From Nostocales cyanobacterium LEGE 11386 (GTDB lineage Bacteria; Cyanobacteriota; Cyanobacteriia; Cyanobacteriales; Nostocaceae): 64,000 bases of DNA. Below the pieces are notes generated by a model that saw only the letters and a program-made list of their open reading frames with translations, was not told where the DNA came from and did not search any database. Numbering within the stretch: the first letter of the stretch is position 1; every line of letters begins with the position of its first letter. Of the stretch, positions 10,410 through 19,808 are shown in pieces. A program made the translations under genes and the position numbers. The stretch covers positions 62,001-126,000 of the forward strand of contig JADEXK010000001.1 of the NCBI GenBank assembly GCA_015207155.1, read 5' to 3'.

Positions 10410-10527
10410 ATTCAGTAATCAAAAACCTAACCCCCCAACCCCCTTCCCTACTAGGGAAGGGGGAGCTAAACTCCCCTCTCCGCATCGGAGAGGGGTTGGG
10501 GGAGAGGTTCTTCCAGGATGACTGAAT
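10410..10527. repeat. MITE-like palindromic repeat element, 118 bp
   Basis: Eleven-base ends ATTCAGTAATC (10410-10420) and GATGACTGAAT (10517-10527) are inverted complements with one mismatch. Between them are two C-rich/G-rich hairpins: one centred on CCCTACTAGGG near 10450 and one on CTCTCCGCATCGGAGAG near 10484. The whole block can fold as one long cruciform. No coding capacity is present. C-tract repeats of this type are familiar in Nostocales spacers. Its position just after a stop codon may also let it act as a transcription terminator. Confidence 0.65.
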
Positions 10528-10608
10528 TGGTTGTTCTAGAGGCTAAGGACTAGATGTAAATCTTCTACCACCTCCCTAACTCTCCACCTTCCCCACTCCC
10601 CACAAGTC

Positions 10609-13600
10609 ATGTTCTGGAAATGGTGCTTTAGATTATTAATAGGATTCCTAGGACTTTGGCTCATCCTGGATTTGGTTTCTCGTCTGGGAGCAGAAATTTT
10701 CTGGTTTGAAAATATCGGCTACTTGCAAGTATTTCTGCTGCGAATACTGACTAGGGGTGGGATATGGGTAGTGATAGCTGTTGCAACTGCTGCTTATCTG
10801 CTAGGAAACCTCTCATTAGCAAGACAGCTAAGATATCCTCAGTCTTTAAAAATTAAAGAAGTCCAGCGTGAGTCAGCAGGACTTAATAGTGAGTTAGAAA
10901 ACTTTCTTAGTCCTCATTATCCCCAACGCGATGAAATTTCTGCACCTAAATCCCGGACTAAACCTTTAAGATTACGGTGGTTGTTACCTGTGGCGTTGGT
11001 GTTAACTTTGTTGGTGGGGTTAATGCTGTTTCACTACGGTCAAATAGCCTTTACTTACTGGCATTCTCCCATTATTGGGTCTATTCCACCAGTTCCCCCC
11101 CTATTTCGACCAGAGAGAATTTGGCAACTGATGAGTGTGCAAATTCTCTCCCAAGGTTGGTATATTGGCTTAGTTGCAGGAGTAGCGATCTCTATTTTAA
11201 TGTCTCCGCAAATTTTATTGCAGGCGATCGCAGTTGGGTTTAGTGTTTTGTTTGCTTGGGTACTATCTCACAACTGGGCCAGGGTACTGCAATATTTTCG
11301 CCCCACCTCTTTTAACGCTTCTGAGCCTTTATTTGGTCAAGATATTAGTTTCTACATCTTTTCTCTGCCATTTTGGGAACTGTTAGAACTGTGGCTGATG
11401 GGGTTATTTTTGTATGCTCTCATCTCTGTGAGCCTGAGCTATCTTCTATCAGCAGATAGTCTCAGTCAAGGAATTTTTCCGGGATTTTCGTCTCAGCAAC
11501 AGCGTCATTTATACGGCTTGGGTGGCTTATTTATGCTGGTCGTGGCCCTGAGTTATTGGCTGAGTCGTTATGAGCTAGTTTACTCTGAACGTGGGGTCAC
11601 TTACGGTGCTAGCTATACTGATGTCACAGCAGTTTTGCCAGCTTATACCATTTTGTGCGTTTTGGCGTTAGCGGTGGCCTTTTACTTACTCTGGCGGACA
11701 TTTTCCTGGAAATCTCAGTCTCGATATCGCCAATTTGTATTTTATGGGTTGGGACTGTATTTAGTGGTGGTTATCGCAGCTGATTTTGTCCTGCCTAATG
11801 TGGTGCAATATTTAGTTGTGCAACCCAACGAATTACAACGAGAGCAACCCTACATTCAGCGTACGATCGCTTTGACGCGGCAAGCGTTTGATTTAGAAGT
11901 CATTGATGCTCAAACCTTTAACCCCACAGGGAACTTGACGGAAGCAGATATTCAAAGAAACGATTTGACCATTCGTAATATTCGCCTTTGGGATCAGCAA
12001 CCACTGTTAGAAACTAACCGCCAACTGCAACAAATCAGACTTTATTATCGGTTTCCCGATGCCGATATTGACCGCTACACTCTGTTTACAGAAGTACCCG
12101 CAGACAGACCAGCAGCACCAGACCAATTTCCAGAACCCGACCAAGAACAGAATCAACCCACAGAACGAAGGCAAGTATTAATTGCTGCCAGGGAACTAGA
12201 CTATACTGCTGTACCCCAACAAGCACAAACTTGGGTAAATCGTCATTTAATTTATACTCATGGCTATGGTTTTACCATGAGTCCAGTGAACACAGTCGGG
12301 CCGGGTGGTCTACCAGAGTACTTTGTCAAAGATATTGCCGGCAATGACGAAAGCGCCTTGACGACCTCTAGTGAAGCCATTCGTGACAGTGTTCCCATTG
12401 GACAACCCCGGATTTATTACGGTGAAATTACTAATACTTATGTGATGACTGGGACAAGAGTCAGAGAGTTAGACTATCCCAGTGGCAGTGATAACGTTTA
12501 CAACGTCTATGATGGCATCGGTGGTGTTCGTATTGGTACGGGTTGGAGAAGATTACTATTTGCCATGTATTTGAAAGATTGGCAGATGTTATTTACACGG
12601 GACTTTTTGCCAGACACCAAAGTATTGTTCCGCCGGAATATTAACCAACGCATTCACGCGATCGCACCTTTTTTACAATTTGATAGCGACCCTTATCTAG
12701 TCGCCGGCGATGCCAATCCAGATAATGGTAATAGTGATTTCCCGAGTAATGGAAATTATCTTTACTGGATAGTGGATGCTTACACCACAAGCGATCGCTA
12801 TCCTTATTCAGACACCACCAGCGATAATATTAACTACATTCGTAACTCGGTCAAGATAGTAATTGATGCCTACCACGGCACTGTTAACTTTTACGTTGCC
12901 GATCCCAGAGATCCAATTATTGCCACTTGGTCAAAAATATTTCCCCACACCTTTAAACCTCTCAGTGATTTGCCAGCCACCCTCCTCAGTCACATCCGCT
13001 ATCCTGTGGACTTCTTCAAAATTCAATCTGAGCGGTTAATGACCTACCACATGACAGACCCCCAGGTTTTTTATAATCGGGAAGACCAGTGGCAAATACC
13101 CAATGAAATTTATGGCGATGAAACGCGTCCAGTAGATCCATACTATTTAATTACCAGCCTTCCTACCGTTCCCTTTGAAGAATTTATCCTGTTGTTGCCT
13201 TACACACCCAGACAACGGTCTAATTTAATTGCTTGGTTAGCCGCGCGATCAGATGGAGAAAATTACGGTAGGTTATTGTTATATATATTTCCTAAAGAAC
13301 GCTTGGTTTACGGGCCAGAGCAAATTGAGGCGCGGATTAATCAAGATCCAGTGATTTCTCAACAAATTTCTTTGTGGAATCGTCAGGGTTCGCGAGCCGT
13401 TCAGGGTAATTTGCTGATTATTCCTATTGAGCAATCCTTACTATACGTCGAGCCAATTTACTTAGAAGCTACTCAAAATAGACTGCCAACTCTGGTGCGG
13501 GTAATCGTCGCTTTTGAAAACCGCATTGTGATGGCACCAACTCTAGAACAAGCATTACAGGGAATCTTCCAGCCAGAGGTGACACCAGCTCCAGCAATTA

Positions 13601-13635
13601 TCCGTCCAGTAGAGGAACCAGCACCACCAGAATAA
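10609..13635 (+). CDS. UPF0182 family integral membrane protein
   Basis: This 1008-residue protein has about seven hydrophobic helices in the first 400 residues, including the segments beginning [28 protein letters not shown] and [16 protein letters not shown] large, mostly hydrophilic domain follows, rich in Tyr, Asn and Asp, and the protein ends in a Pro/Glu-rich tail. Length and layout match the UPF0182 family (COG1615) found in cyanobacteria and actinobacteria, whose biochemical role is not established. The large domain probably faces the periplasm. The start ATG 10609 is preceded by a pyrimidine-rich stretch without a strong Shine-Dalgarno. Confidence 0.9.
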   Translation: MFWKWCFRLLIGFLGLWLILDLVSRLGAEIFWFENIGYLQVFLLRILTRGGIWVVIAVATAAYLLGNLSLARQLRYPQSLKIKEVQRESAGLNSELENFLSPHYPQRDEISAPKSRTKPLRLRWLLPVALVLTLLVGLMLFHYGQIAFTYWHSPIIGSIPPVPPLFRPERIWQLMSVQILSQGWYIGLVAGVAISILMSPQILLQAIAVGFSVLFAWVLSHNWARVLQYFRPTSFNASEPLFGQDISFYIFSLPFWELLELWLMGLFLYALISVSLSYLLSADSLSQGIFPGFSSQQQRHLYGLGGLFMLVVALSYWLSRYELVYSERGVTYGASYTDVTAVLPAYTILCVLALAVAFYLLWRTFSWKSQSRYRQFVFYGLGLYLVVVIAADFVLPNVVQYLVVQPNELQREQPYIQRTIALTRQAFDLEVIDAQTFNPTGNLTEADIQRNDLTIRNIRLWDQQPLLETNRQLQQIRLYYRFPDADIDRYTLFTEVPADRPAAPDQFPEPDQEQNQPTERRQVLIAARELDYTAVPQQAQTWVNRHLIYTHGYGFTMSPVNTVGPGGLPEYFVKDIAGNDESALTTSSEAIRDSVPIGQPRIYYGEITNTYVMTGTRVRELDYPSGSDNVYNVYDGIGGVRIGTGWRRLLFAMYLKDWQMLFTRDFLPDTKVLFRRNINQRIHAIAPFLQFDSDPYLVAGDANPDNGNSDFPSNGNYLYWIVDAYTTSDRYPYSDTTSDNINYIRNSVKIVIDAYHGTVNFYVADPRDPIIATWSKIFPHTFKPLSDLPATLLSHIRYPVDFFKIQSERLMTYHMTDPQVFYNREDQWQIPNEIYGDETRPVDPYYLITSLPTVPFEEFILLLPYTPRQRSNLIAWLAARSDGENYGRLLLYIFPKERLVYGPEQIEARINQDPVISQQISLWNRQGSRAVQGNLLIIPIEQSLLYVEPIYLEATQNRLPTLVRVIVAFENRIVMAPTLEQALQGIFQPEVTPAPAIIRPVEEPAPPE

Positions 13636-13764
13636 ATTTTGATGAGCAAACTCATTCGCCCACCGCAACCAGACTAAAGGCGATCGCTAAAAGACATAAT
13701 ATACTATGCTACACAAATAGGTTGCACGCCAGCATCGGCGTTAGCTGACTAATAGTGATAGAGC

Positions 13765-13786
13765 CTCCTGATAAATTAAGCAGGAG
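13765..13786 (+). terminator. Possible terminator hairpin after the UPF0182 gene
   Basis: CTCCTG (13765-13770) and CAGGAG (13781-13786) form a six-pair stem with a ten-base loop. The U-rich stretch GATTTTTATAATTTT begins six bases downstream. The stem is short, so this is a weak call. It lies between two genes on the same strand. Confidence 0.35.
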
Positions 13787-13879
13787 ACTGGATTTTTATA
13801 ATTTTATTTGGCAACCTCATCTTTTTGCTCGTAAAATCGAAGACAAAGCAAAACTCAGTAGAATAAATTCCCTAAATTG

Positions 13880-14824
13880 ATGAGTCAGTTAATAAGTCAG
13901 GGTGCGAGAGCTATCACTAAATCTCCAATGGTAGATCGGATAAACGATATCGCTTGGCAGGCTCACCAAGGTAGCGTTGCTGCGATTATTCAATTATTGA
14001 ACGAAAAGCTAGCTAACTCTGGTGTGAGAACCAGAGCAATTTTTGCCGACGGGGTTCTACAACTTTTGTGTGAAGCGGCTAAGGCAGAGCAATTAGAGCA
14101 GTCTACTTTAGTAGAACAAATCCAACAAATCCTGGCTGCCATCACACCCCGTAATATTCGGCGAGTCAATATCAACAGTCGCATTGTTCGGGAACAACAA
14201 TTGCTGTGGTTGACAGAAATTTATCGCGATCGCGATAATCAATTACTTTGGTCACAAGAAATTACACTAGATCAGCCACACATCTTCAAGCAGTTCATTA
14301 GAGATTTGACAGAAGCTCAATCGGAAGTAGTAAAAATAAATTTACCTAAGGTGCAATTTTCTCGTCCTTCAGTACTTATTAAAAATTCACCCAAAACAGG
14401 AATCATCACAGCAGTGGGTTTATGCTCATTGTTGTTACTTGGTTGGGCTGTTTATGCCCAATTAGGCGATCAACTGAAAAACTTCATGCAACTAGAAGCT
14501 TTCAATTCTTTCAATACAAACACTGATGAAAGCACAAGTAGAATGGCAACTGCACCACATTCTACCAATAATGGTGTTTCCGTCCCTGCTGATGACCCAT
14601 TTGGCGAAGCAGTACGAATTGCCAACCAAGCCTCGGCTGGGGGAAAAATAGCTACTACCTCAACTCAGTGGTTAGAATTAGCTGCTCAGTGGCAACGAGC
14701 TTCAGATTTAATGGGTATGGTATCACCAGATCACAGCCGCTATCAGGAAGCTAAAATCCGCACCCAACTATACAAAAAATATAGTGAGGTGGCCCAAAAA
14801 GAAGCACAGAAAATTGAATCTTAG
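13880..14824 (+). CDS. Cyanobacterial conserved unknown with one central membrane helix
   Basis: I do not recognise a named family. The frame opens at TTG 13877, but ATG 13880 (MSQLISQ) is the more likely start. The N-terminal half (about 1-165) is soluble and mixed helical, with the amphipathic stretch GSVAAIIQLLNEKLANSGV. One membrane helix follows near 177-198 (TAVGLCSLLLLGWAVYAQLG), then a Ser/Thr/Asn-rich linker, and a C-terminal helical domain that includes the tryptophan-rich WLELAAQWQRASDLM. The layout suggests a cytosolic domain tethered to a periplasmic or lumenal one. It stands between the UPF0182 gene and a convergent photolyase-like operon. Confidence 0.75.
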   Translation: MSQLISQGARAITKSPMVDRINDIAWQAHQGSVAAIIQLLNEKLANSGVRTRAIFADGVLQLLCEAAKAEQLEQSTLVEQIQQILAAITPRNIRRVNINSRIVREQQLLWLTEIYRDRDNQLLWSQEITLDQPHIFKQFIRDLTEAQSEVVKINLPKVQFSRPSVLIKNSPKTGIITAVGLCSLLLLGWAVYAQLGDQLKNFMQLEAFNSFNTNTDESTSRMATAPHSTNNGVSVPADDPFGEAVRIANQASAGGKIATTSTQWLELAAQWQRASDLMGMVSPDHSRYQEAKIRTQLYKKYSEVAQKEAQKIES

Positions 14825-14928
14825 TTGCTGACGTGAAATAAATTTTTAGTAGGGCGACAATTACTCATTTTAACTGGCTTAATTGACGCTATTCTCACAG
14901 ACCTATTTTCTGTATAATAGGGTGTAAA

Positions 14929-15345
14929 TTATTCCCAGACATATTTCTCAGCTACTTTCCAATAGCGCGAGAACCGCTTCAGGTCGATATAGCCGTCGTA
15001 GTCAAAAAACGGTGCCACTTCTAACACTTCTAGTTTTAAAGACTTTTCTATTTCGTCGCAAATATTATCAAATCTGGGACTGGGACTTGCCACGGTCACA
15101 ACTAAATCGGCATGATGTGCTTGGGCAAATGCTACAACTTCTTGGGCTATATTACCACGGCGAATGATTACAGGTAATTCTAGTAAGCATTCATAGATAA
15201 ATGTGATGCGTTTGAGACTCAGTTGCCATTCTTCAATTAACGCCTCATCCCATACCCAGATTGCTGGGGCATCGGGGTATGCTTGTAATGCCGGGTTGTC
15301 TGGACTCAGGCAATCTCCATGTACCCAAACTATTGGCTGACTCAT
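14929..15345 (-). CDS. Photolyase/cryptochrome N-terminal (alpha/beta antenna) domain as a separate protein
   Basis: This 138-residue protein matches the order of the N-terminal Rossmann-like domain of DNA photolyases: an opening strand PIVWVHGDCL, then SPDNPALQAY (like the usual DNPAL), APAIWVWDE, SLKRITFIYECLLEL, VIIRRGNIAQEV and ADLVVTVAS. In fused photolyases this domain binds an antenna chromophore and precedes the FAD domain. Here its ATG overlaps the stop of the FAD-domain gene by four bases (ATGA), so the two are translationally coupled but in reverse order. It probably works with that partner, as a two-subunit flavoprotein or in sensing. The function is inferred. Confidence 0.72.
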   Translation of the reverse strand: MSQPIVWVHGDCLSPDNPALQAYPDAPAIWVWDEALIEEWQLSLKRITFIYECLLELPVIIRRGNIAQEVVAFAQAHHADLVVTVASPSPRFDNICDEIEKSLKLEVLEVAPFFDYDGYIDLKRFSRYWKVAEKYVWE

Positions 15346-16184
15346 CTTTTACCTTTTTTGCCCTGCTGCCAACTTTGACTATTAGCTTTTTTAGTGAATT
15401 CACCCTGGGGAAAAAGTTGCTGTTCTAATTCTTCATAACTGCCTTCAAAGTCACAATGACCATAAAGGGGACATTTTTGGCAATAAACACCTTTGGTGTA
15501 GCGTTCTAAGTTTTCACGGTTGAAAAAATAGGGTTTATGGCTAAAAGTGCTGGCAACCCACTGCCATGACATATTATTACTAGCAGGGTCACCATCGAGC
15601 AAGTGTTCGAGAAACCACTTTGCCCCAGCTTGCCAACGAATATGCCGCCAATGAACGATGTAAGCTGCTAACCACATGCGAATATGGTTGTGTAAGTAGC
15701 CAGTTTCGTGCAATTCACGGCTGAAGCTATCGATACAAACCATGCCTGTGCTGCCTTGGGTGATGTCTGGTGGTAAATTGGGGGCGTAATCTGTTGGGGT
15801 GTATCCAGTTTTATAATTTTCTTGGTCTTGCCAAATGCGATCGCCTAGTTTGACATATAATCTCTGCCAATAGTCACGCCAGCCTAATTCATTAATTAGT
15901 TTAGTGGACTCGTCTGGGTGTTGTACTTGATCAAGCACATAATCTCGAATTTCTCGCAAGCTTAAAACCCCATAACGAATATAAGGCGAAAGTCTGGTAA
16001 CAGCACCCGTTAACAGGTTACGTGTTTTTGCGTAAGCTACTGGATTAACTTGTTGCAGTGCTTTCTCAGCAGCTTGTCGTCCCCCAACGATTTCGCTAAT
16101 ATGGTCATCACGTTCTGCTGCTTTGGGGAATTGTTCACGCAGGTAGTCTGTTAGTTCATCACGGTTAGTAAAGTCACGTCGCAT
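15342..16184 (-). CDS. FAD-binding domain of photolyase/cryptochrome family, stand-alone
   Basis: This 280-residue helical protein resembles the C-terminal FAD domain of photolyases. It shows TRLSPYIRYGVLSLREI, ELGWRDYWQRLYV, the helix ETGYLHNHIRMWLAAYIVHW, then GDPASNNMSWQWVASTFSHK and PYFFNRENLERY, in the usual order. The alpha/beta domain is missing and is encoded by the overlapping downstream gene. Four cysteines, Cys150 and Cys235-x2-Cys238-x5-Cys244, have a spacing similar to the [4Fe-4S] ligands of iron-sulfur bacterial cryptochromes/photolyases (one Cys about 85-88 residues before a CxxC pair and a fourth Cys). Repair or signalling activity is not shown by sequence alone. Confidence 0.8.
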   Translation of the reverse strand: MRRDFTNRDELTDYLREQFPKAAERDDHISEIVGGRQAAEKALQQVNPVAYAKTRNLLTGAVTRLSPYIRYGVLSLREIRDYVLDQVQHPDESTKLINELGWRDYWQRLYVKLGDRIWQDQENYKTGYTPTDYAPNLPPDITQGSTGMVCIDSFSRELHETGYLHNHIRMWLAAYIVHWRHIRWQAGAKWFLEHLLDGDPASNNMSWQWVASTFSHKPYFFNRENLERYTKGVYCQKCPLYGHCDFEGSYEELEQQLFPQGEFTKKANSQSWQQGKKGKR

Positions 16185-16208
16185 GATTTTAATTCGTAAT
16201 TCCTGAAA

Positions 16209-17546
16209 CTATTCTTTTTCTGCATGGATATAGTCTACAAAATAGAACTGAGGAATTAGCTGGAATTTTAGCCAAGAGTAAGCAGCCATAGTTAATCCTG
16301 CTGTAATTACTAAGGGGAGACCAAGCTTGATTCTGAGTGCATCTGGAAGTAAAGCAACTCCAGCAACAGTAATTATGCTGTATACCAAAAGCCCCACCTG
16401 TAAGCGTTGTATCACCTTCAGTGCATTGCGACAACTACTACAATGCTGGGTATGCTGCATATAGCGATCAAGCAATACAGAGCGGTTATCATTAATTTTT
16501 GAGTTTTCTGATACACTAATTCCCACTTCTTTCCACGGTAGCTGACCAAAACAATACTGATCAAACCAATTACGAAACTCAATTACCAAACGGTCTGCAC
16601 TTGTAGGTAGCTTATAGATTGTTTTCCAGCTTTCAACAGATTGTCTTTGTTGTAGAAACTTTTCTTGCTGATGTAAAACAATCATATCTCCATCCAGAAC
16701 TAGATTACGGGTTTGGATGTGAGTCCACCACCTGGGTGTCAACCGATGGAATCTTTTAGCAAAATTACGGGGAAATTGGGCGACAATTCTGGACTTACCT
16801 GGGGACACAGGAATACAGTAAGTTACAAGTCCCATCTTCTTTTCGTCAGAATTGCCAAAGCTGATGTCATACTCCAAGCGGCAAGGAGGTTCAAAAGTAA
16901 TTGTAGTTTTGAAGCGTCCAGCCGTAACTACTTCAATTAACTTTGATGTTGATTGCACAACCTCCATAGATATAGGTCTAGCATTTTCTCTCTTACCCTG
17001 CACGCCGTGATGAGTAAAGGGTACGTGACTAGGATCTGCTACATTTTCAATTAAAGTTTGCCAGTCGTATTCCAAATCACGGACATAAGAAGACCAAACA
17101 AATCCTTTACTAGCATCTACCTGAGGTGACAGTGGTAACGGCGTATTGGCTGCTTCTTTGGCTGATTTAGCATCAGGCCAAACCCAAAGTAAGTCATTTA
17201 CTTGGCGAACAGGTAGTGAAATTACACAGAATTTTTGTTGATTCTTGGTAACAATTGCTGGATTCTCCGCTTGGGGAATGTGAGTACAAATGCCTTGAGA
17301 ATCAAATTGCCAGCCATGATAACTGCACATTAAATTGCCAGTTTTTTCGTCAACACGTCCTTCACTCAAAGGCGCGAGGCGGTGGGGACATTGATCTAAA
17401 AATACCTGATAAGTCTCAGATGACTTAGGTTTCCAGATAACTAGACGAATTCCCAAAAGAGTGACTGGAGTTGGTCGGGTGGGATCAATATCCTCAGTAG
17501 GTGATAAAGGATACCAGTTTTGGAAAAAGTTGAATTCAGATGGCAT
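16209..17546 (-). CDS. Rieske non-heme iron oxygenase, pheophorbide a oxygenase (PaO/Tic55) class
   Basis: The 445-residue protein has an N-terminal Rieske [2Fe-2S] site, with Cys53-x-His55 in DQCPHRLAPL and Cys74-x2-His77 in MCSYHGWQF. The mononuclear iron site follows in NVADPSHVPFTHHG (Asp171, His174, His179). The PaO-type domain comes next. Near the C terminus are a CxxC (HCSSCRNAL) and hydrophobic segments that probably anchor it to a membrane, both typical of the PaO/PTC52/Tic55/ACD1 class. Plant members open the macrocycle of pheophorbide a or hydroxylate chlorophyll-related substrates with ferredoxin as donor. The cyanobacterial substrate is not known from the sequence. It starts 24 nt upstream of the photolyase-like pair on the same strand. 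Confidence 0.9.
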   Translation of the reverse strand: MPSEFNFFQNWYPLSPTEDIDPTRPTPVTLLGIRLVIWKPKSSETYQVFLDQCPHRLAPLSEGRVDEKTGNLMCSYHGWQFDSQGICTHIPQAENPAIVTKNQQKFCVISLPVRQVNDLLWVWPDAKSAKEAANTPLPLSPQVDASKGFVWSSYVRDLEYDWQTLIENVADPSHVPFTHHGVQGKRENARPISMEVVQSTSKLIEVVTAGRFKTTITFEPPCRLEYDISFGNSDEKKMGLVTYCIPVSPGKSRIVAQFPRNFAKRFHRLTPRWWTHIQTRNLVLDGDMIVLHQQEKFLQQRQSVESWKTIYKLPTSADRLVIEFRNWFDQYCFGQLPWKEVGISVSENSKINDNRSVLLDRYMQHTQHCSSCRNALKVIQRLQVGLLVYSIITVAGVALLPDALRIKLGLPLVITAGLTMAAYSWLKFQLIPQFYFVDYIHAEKE

Positions 17547-17638
17547 TTTTTAGATTGGTGTTGCTGAGTGAAAATTTGCATTTAGATCACGCAGAGAGTT
17601 AGAAAATTAAAATTATTTAATATTAAAAACTGATTTAA

Positions 17639-18034
17639 TTATTTGAAAATTAATTCAAATGTAGTGCCTTGTAGTTTTGGATAGGGATAGGTTTGAATAT
17701 AATTTGTGATGATTGTTTGAAAAGCTTCTGCATAAGTTAATGCTGCTGCTAATTGTTCCCAGCTTGGAGTTCGAGAAAATTTAATTCCTCTTTCTTTAGC
17801 TACTTTGCGACAAGCGTTATATGAACCATACTGTTGGAGTAGTTGAGCTTTATCGATTATGTTGAGTGTAGAAGGTAAGGTAGCAATAGGCTGTTCTTTT
17901 ACCTGTAAGTTTTGCTGTTGCAGTTCATTTACAGCAACTTGGGCAACTGTATAGATGGCTGCGGCATTTTGTAATTCATGCTGTTGATTTTCTTTGAGAT
18001 TTTCTAGGAGTTGAGTAATCCGTTTTTTTCCCAT
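17639..18034 (-). CDS. Conserved unknown, basic 131-residue protein
   Basis: No family recognised. The N-terminal half is helical and Gln/Glu-rich (RITQLLENLKENQQHELQNA), likely coiled coil. The C-terminal half contains LLQQYGSYNACRKVAKERG, which looks like a helix-turn-helix fragment, followed by a tryptophan-containing amphipathic helix. The gene starts five bases after the stop of the coiled-coil gene at 18040-18639, so the two are probably one operon and may form a complex. DNA binding is only a suggestion from the charge pattern. Confidence 0.65.
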   Translation of the reverse strand: MGKKRITQLLENLKENQQHELQNAAAIYTVAQVAVNELQQQNLQVKEQPIATLPSTLNIIDKAQLLQQYGSYNACRKVAKERGIKFSRTPSWEQLAAALTYAEAFQTIITNYIQTYPYPKLQGTTFELIFK

Positions 18035-18039
18035 GAATT

Positions 18040-18639
18040 TTATTTGTCTAAAAGTGAGCGTCCTATTGAAGCCTGGTCTGTATGCATTTGTGGATTTTCT
18101 GTGCGATCTTCATCGTCTGTAACTTCATCAGGCAAAGAAATTGAGGATACTGTTGTTGCTTTTAATGTTTTTGTTTCTATACTTTTATCTTCACGCCACC
18201 AAAGTACAATTGCTTTAATTGCTTGGAGAAATTTAAAGAATCTACCAGGAACAGATACATATCCCCAATAAGCTTTTTCTGGATTATCTACATCTGCCAC
18301 TGCATCAAATGCTGTTGAAAGTGTATCTAAATATCCAGCCATTGAGCTAATTTCACGTTCTAGGTCTGTGACGATTTGCCGATTACTAGAAGCAAGTTGT
18401 TCTTTTTCTAGTTTAAGTTGACTAAGCATTGTTTGTAGACGTTCTACATCTGTTTTTAACCGCAGTTTGTGTTCTTCATTCCTGCGGACTAGTTGTGAAC
18501 GGCTACGATTAGTGAAAATTAGACAATCTCGCATTTCTTGGTATAATTTATCAGCCTCAGCTGCTTTTAAATTGGTGATTGTCTTGGGAAATTCTGTAGC
18601 AGAGCGAAAACGATCAGACGAGTGATTTTGTCCAGTCAT
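18040..18639 (-). CDS. Conserved unknown with coiled coil
   Basis: The frame opens with TTG at 18651, but ATG at 18639 (MTGQNHSSDRF) is the better start, giving 199 residues. The middle (about 60-115) is a long charged helix with heptad-like Leu spacing (RLQTMLSQLKLEKEQLASSN), probably a coiled coil. It is followed by a moderately hydrophobic segment VPGRFFKFLQAIKAIVLWW and an acidic C terminus. No enzyme motif is seen. It is the first gene of a two-gene operon with the basic protein at 17639-18034. Confidence 0.65.
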   Translation of the reverse strand: MTGQNHSSDRFRSATEFPKTITNLKAAEADKLYQEMRDCLIFTNRSRSQLVRRNEEHKLRLKTDVERLQTMLSQLKLEKEQLASSNRQIVTDLEREISSMAGYLDTLSTAFDAVADVDNPEKAYWGYVSVPGRFFKFLQAIKAIVLWWREDKSIETKTLKATTVSSISLPDEVTDDEDRTENPQMHTDQASIGRSLLDK

Positions 18640-18651
18640 GGCGTTATGCAA

Positions 18652-19028
18652 TTAATTATAGTGTGGTGTCATAACGAATTTAACTTTTACCTATTTGTGG
18701 TAAAAGGTATTGATGAGATGTAAAAATTTTAACTTAGTAATTCAGTACTAAATACATATAAGTATATCAGTTGACTTAAGTAGTCTGGCAAAATAAATCT
18801 ATGTGGTGGTGTTTTCTACACTTCGATAGACGATCGCCTGGCTATTTTTTTCTCAATTACTCTACAAATTCTGCATGTTCCGGTGACTTTAAACCTGCTT
18901 GCAGCCATCTCTACCGCTAGCCACAGCCCTGAAAACAGCTTGCCAATCCTCAAACGTGCCGGATAACCTTCACTGTAGCAAACCTCTAAGTTGTAAAATT
19001 TGTAGGCGATCGCCATCTAATACCAATT
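18652..19028. other. Divergent promoter spacer, no gene recognised
   Basis: About 380 bases, A+T-rich on the left, separate the divergent coiled-coil gene and the peroxiredoxin gene. An open frame on the minus strand (18816-19016) has an unconvincing composition and was not accepted. A HIP1-like octamer lies just before the peroxiredoxin start. No clear promoter box or operator could be defined. Confidence 0.4.
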
Positions 19029-19520
19029 ATGAGCAATATTCCCCAAGCTGGACAAACCGCGCCCGATTTTTCCACCCCTGACCAAAATAATCATCTCCTC
19101 AGCCTCAGTGATTTTAGCGGTCAGTGGATTGTACTGTATTTTTACCCCAAAGATGATACCCCAGGCTGTACCACCGAAGCTAAAGACTTTAGCGAGTTGT
19201 ATCCAGACTTCAGCACACTGGGAGCAAAAATTTTAGGCGTAAGTCCAGATTCAGGAAAAGCTCATTGTAAATTTATTGACAAACATAATTTATCAATCAT
19301 CCTGTTAAGTGACCCTGAACATCATCTGATAGAAGCCTACGGTGCTTGGCGCTTAAAAAAATTCATGGGTAAAGAATATATGGGTGTGGCTCGGTCAACT
19401 TTTCTCATTTCACCTGATGGGATAATTGCTTACACTTGGCCTAATGTCAAAACCAAAGGTCATGCACAAGCAGTATTAACTAAATTACAGGAATTAGCAG
19501 CCACGCCTCATGCTGGTTAG
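19029..19520 (+). CDS. Peroxiredoxin, BCP/PrxQ family
   Basis: This 163-residue thioredoxin-fold peroxidase reduces hydrogen peroxide and organic peroxides using thiol donors. The peroxidatic cysteine is Cys47 in KDDTPGCTTEAKDF. Classical PrxQ has a resolving Cys five residues later (CxxxxC); here that position is Asp, so the intramolecular disulfide typical of PrxQ cannot form there. Cys80 (GKAHCKF) is the only other Cys and might resolve, or the enzyme may work as a 1-Cys type. Length and the VARSTFLISPDG strand fit the family. It is probably cytosolic: no signal peptide is seen. Confidence 0.92.
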   Translation: MSNIPQAGQTAPDFSTPDQNNHLLSLSDFSGQWIVLYFYPKDDTPGCTTEAKDFSELYPDFSTLGAKILGVSPDSGKAHCKFIDKHNLSIILLSDPEHHLIEAYGAWRLKKFMGKEYMGVARSTFLISPDGIIAYTWPNVKTKGHAQAVLTKLQELAATPHAG

Positions 19521-19552
19521 GTTTCACTTTTTTTTTAAGACTTCCGCTCAAT

Positions 19553-19745
19553 TCATGTAATTACCTCATTACGTTTGCGTAGCATGTCCGGAACGGACAA
19601 ACGATAGCGACGTAATCGCCTAAAACTCTGGGACTGCTTCCTGACACTACGTTTCGGTCGCAATGACAAATTTTGGTTGCGTAATTCCTGCCTTACTCGG
19701 CACTCAGCACGGGCTAAACGCCCCGCTACCGCTAACAGCACTTTT
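19553..19745. repeat. Degenerate interspersed repeat block
   Basis: A non-coding stretch after the peroxiredoxin gene contains small palindromes such as GTCCGGAACGGAC (19586-19598). It also carries GGTCGCAATGAC and a CGGGCTAAACGCCCCG-type hairpin near 19710. Part of the GGTCGCAAT sequence recurs in the spacer at 54249. The composition and hairpins suggest remnants of Nostocales interspersed repeats. No gene is present. Confidence 0.45.
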
Positions 19746-19808
19746 TTAAGAACCTGACAGCGCTATCATCGAAGTAGGGTATAGGACTTTTCGTCAGTTG
19801 CAATAAAC

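Noticed and set aside
18816..19016. Minus-strand 66-codon frame before the peroxiredoxin gene
   Set aside because: Composition and position (divergent promoter region) argue against a gene; no homologue recalled.
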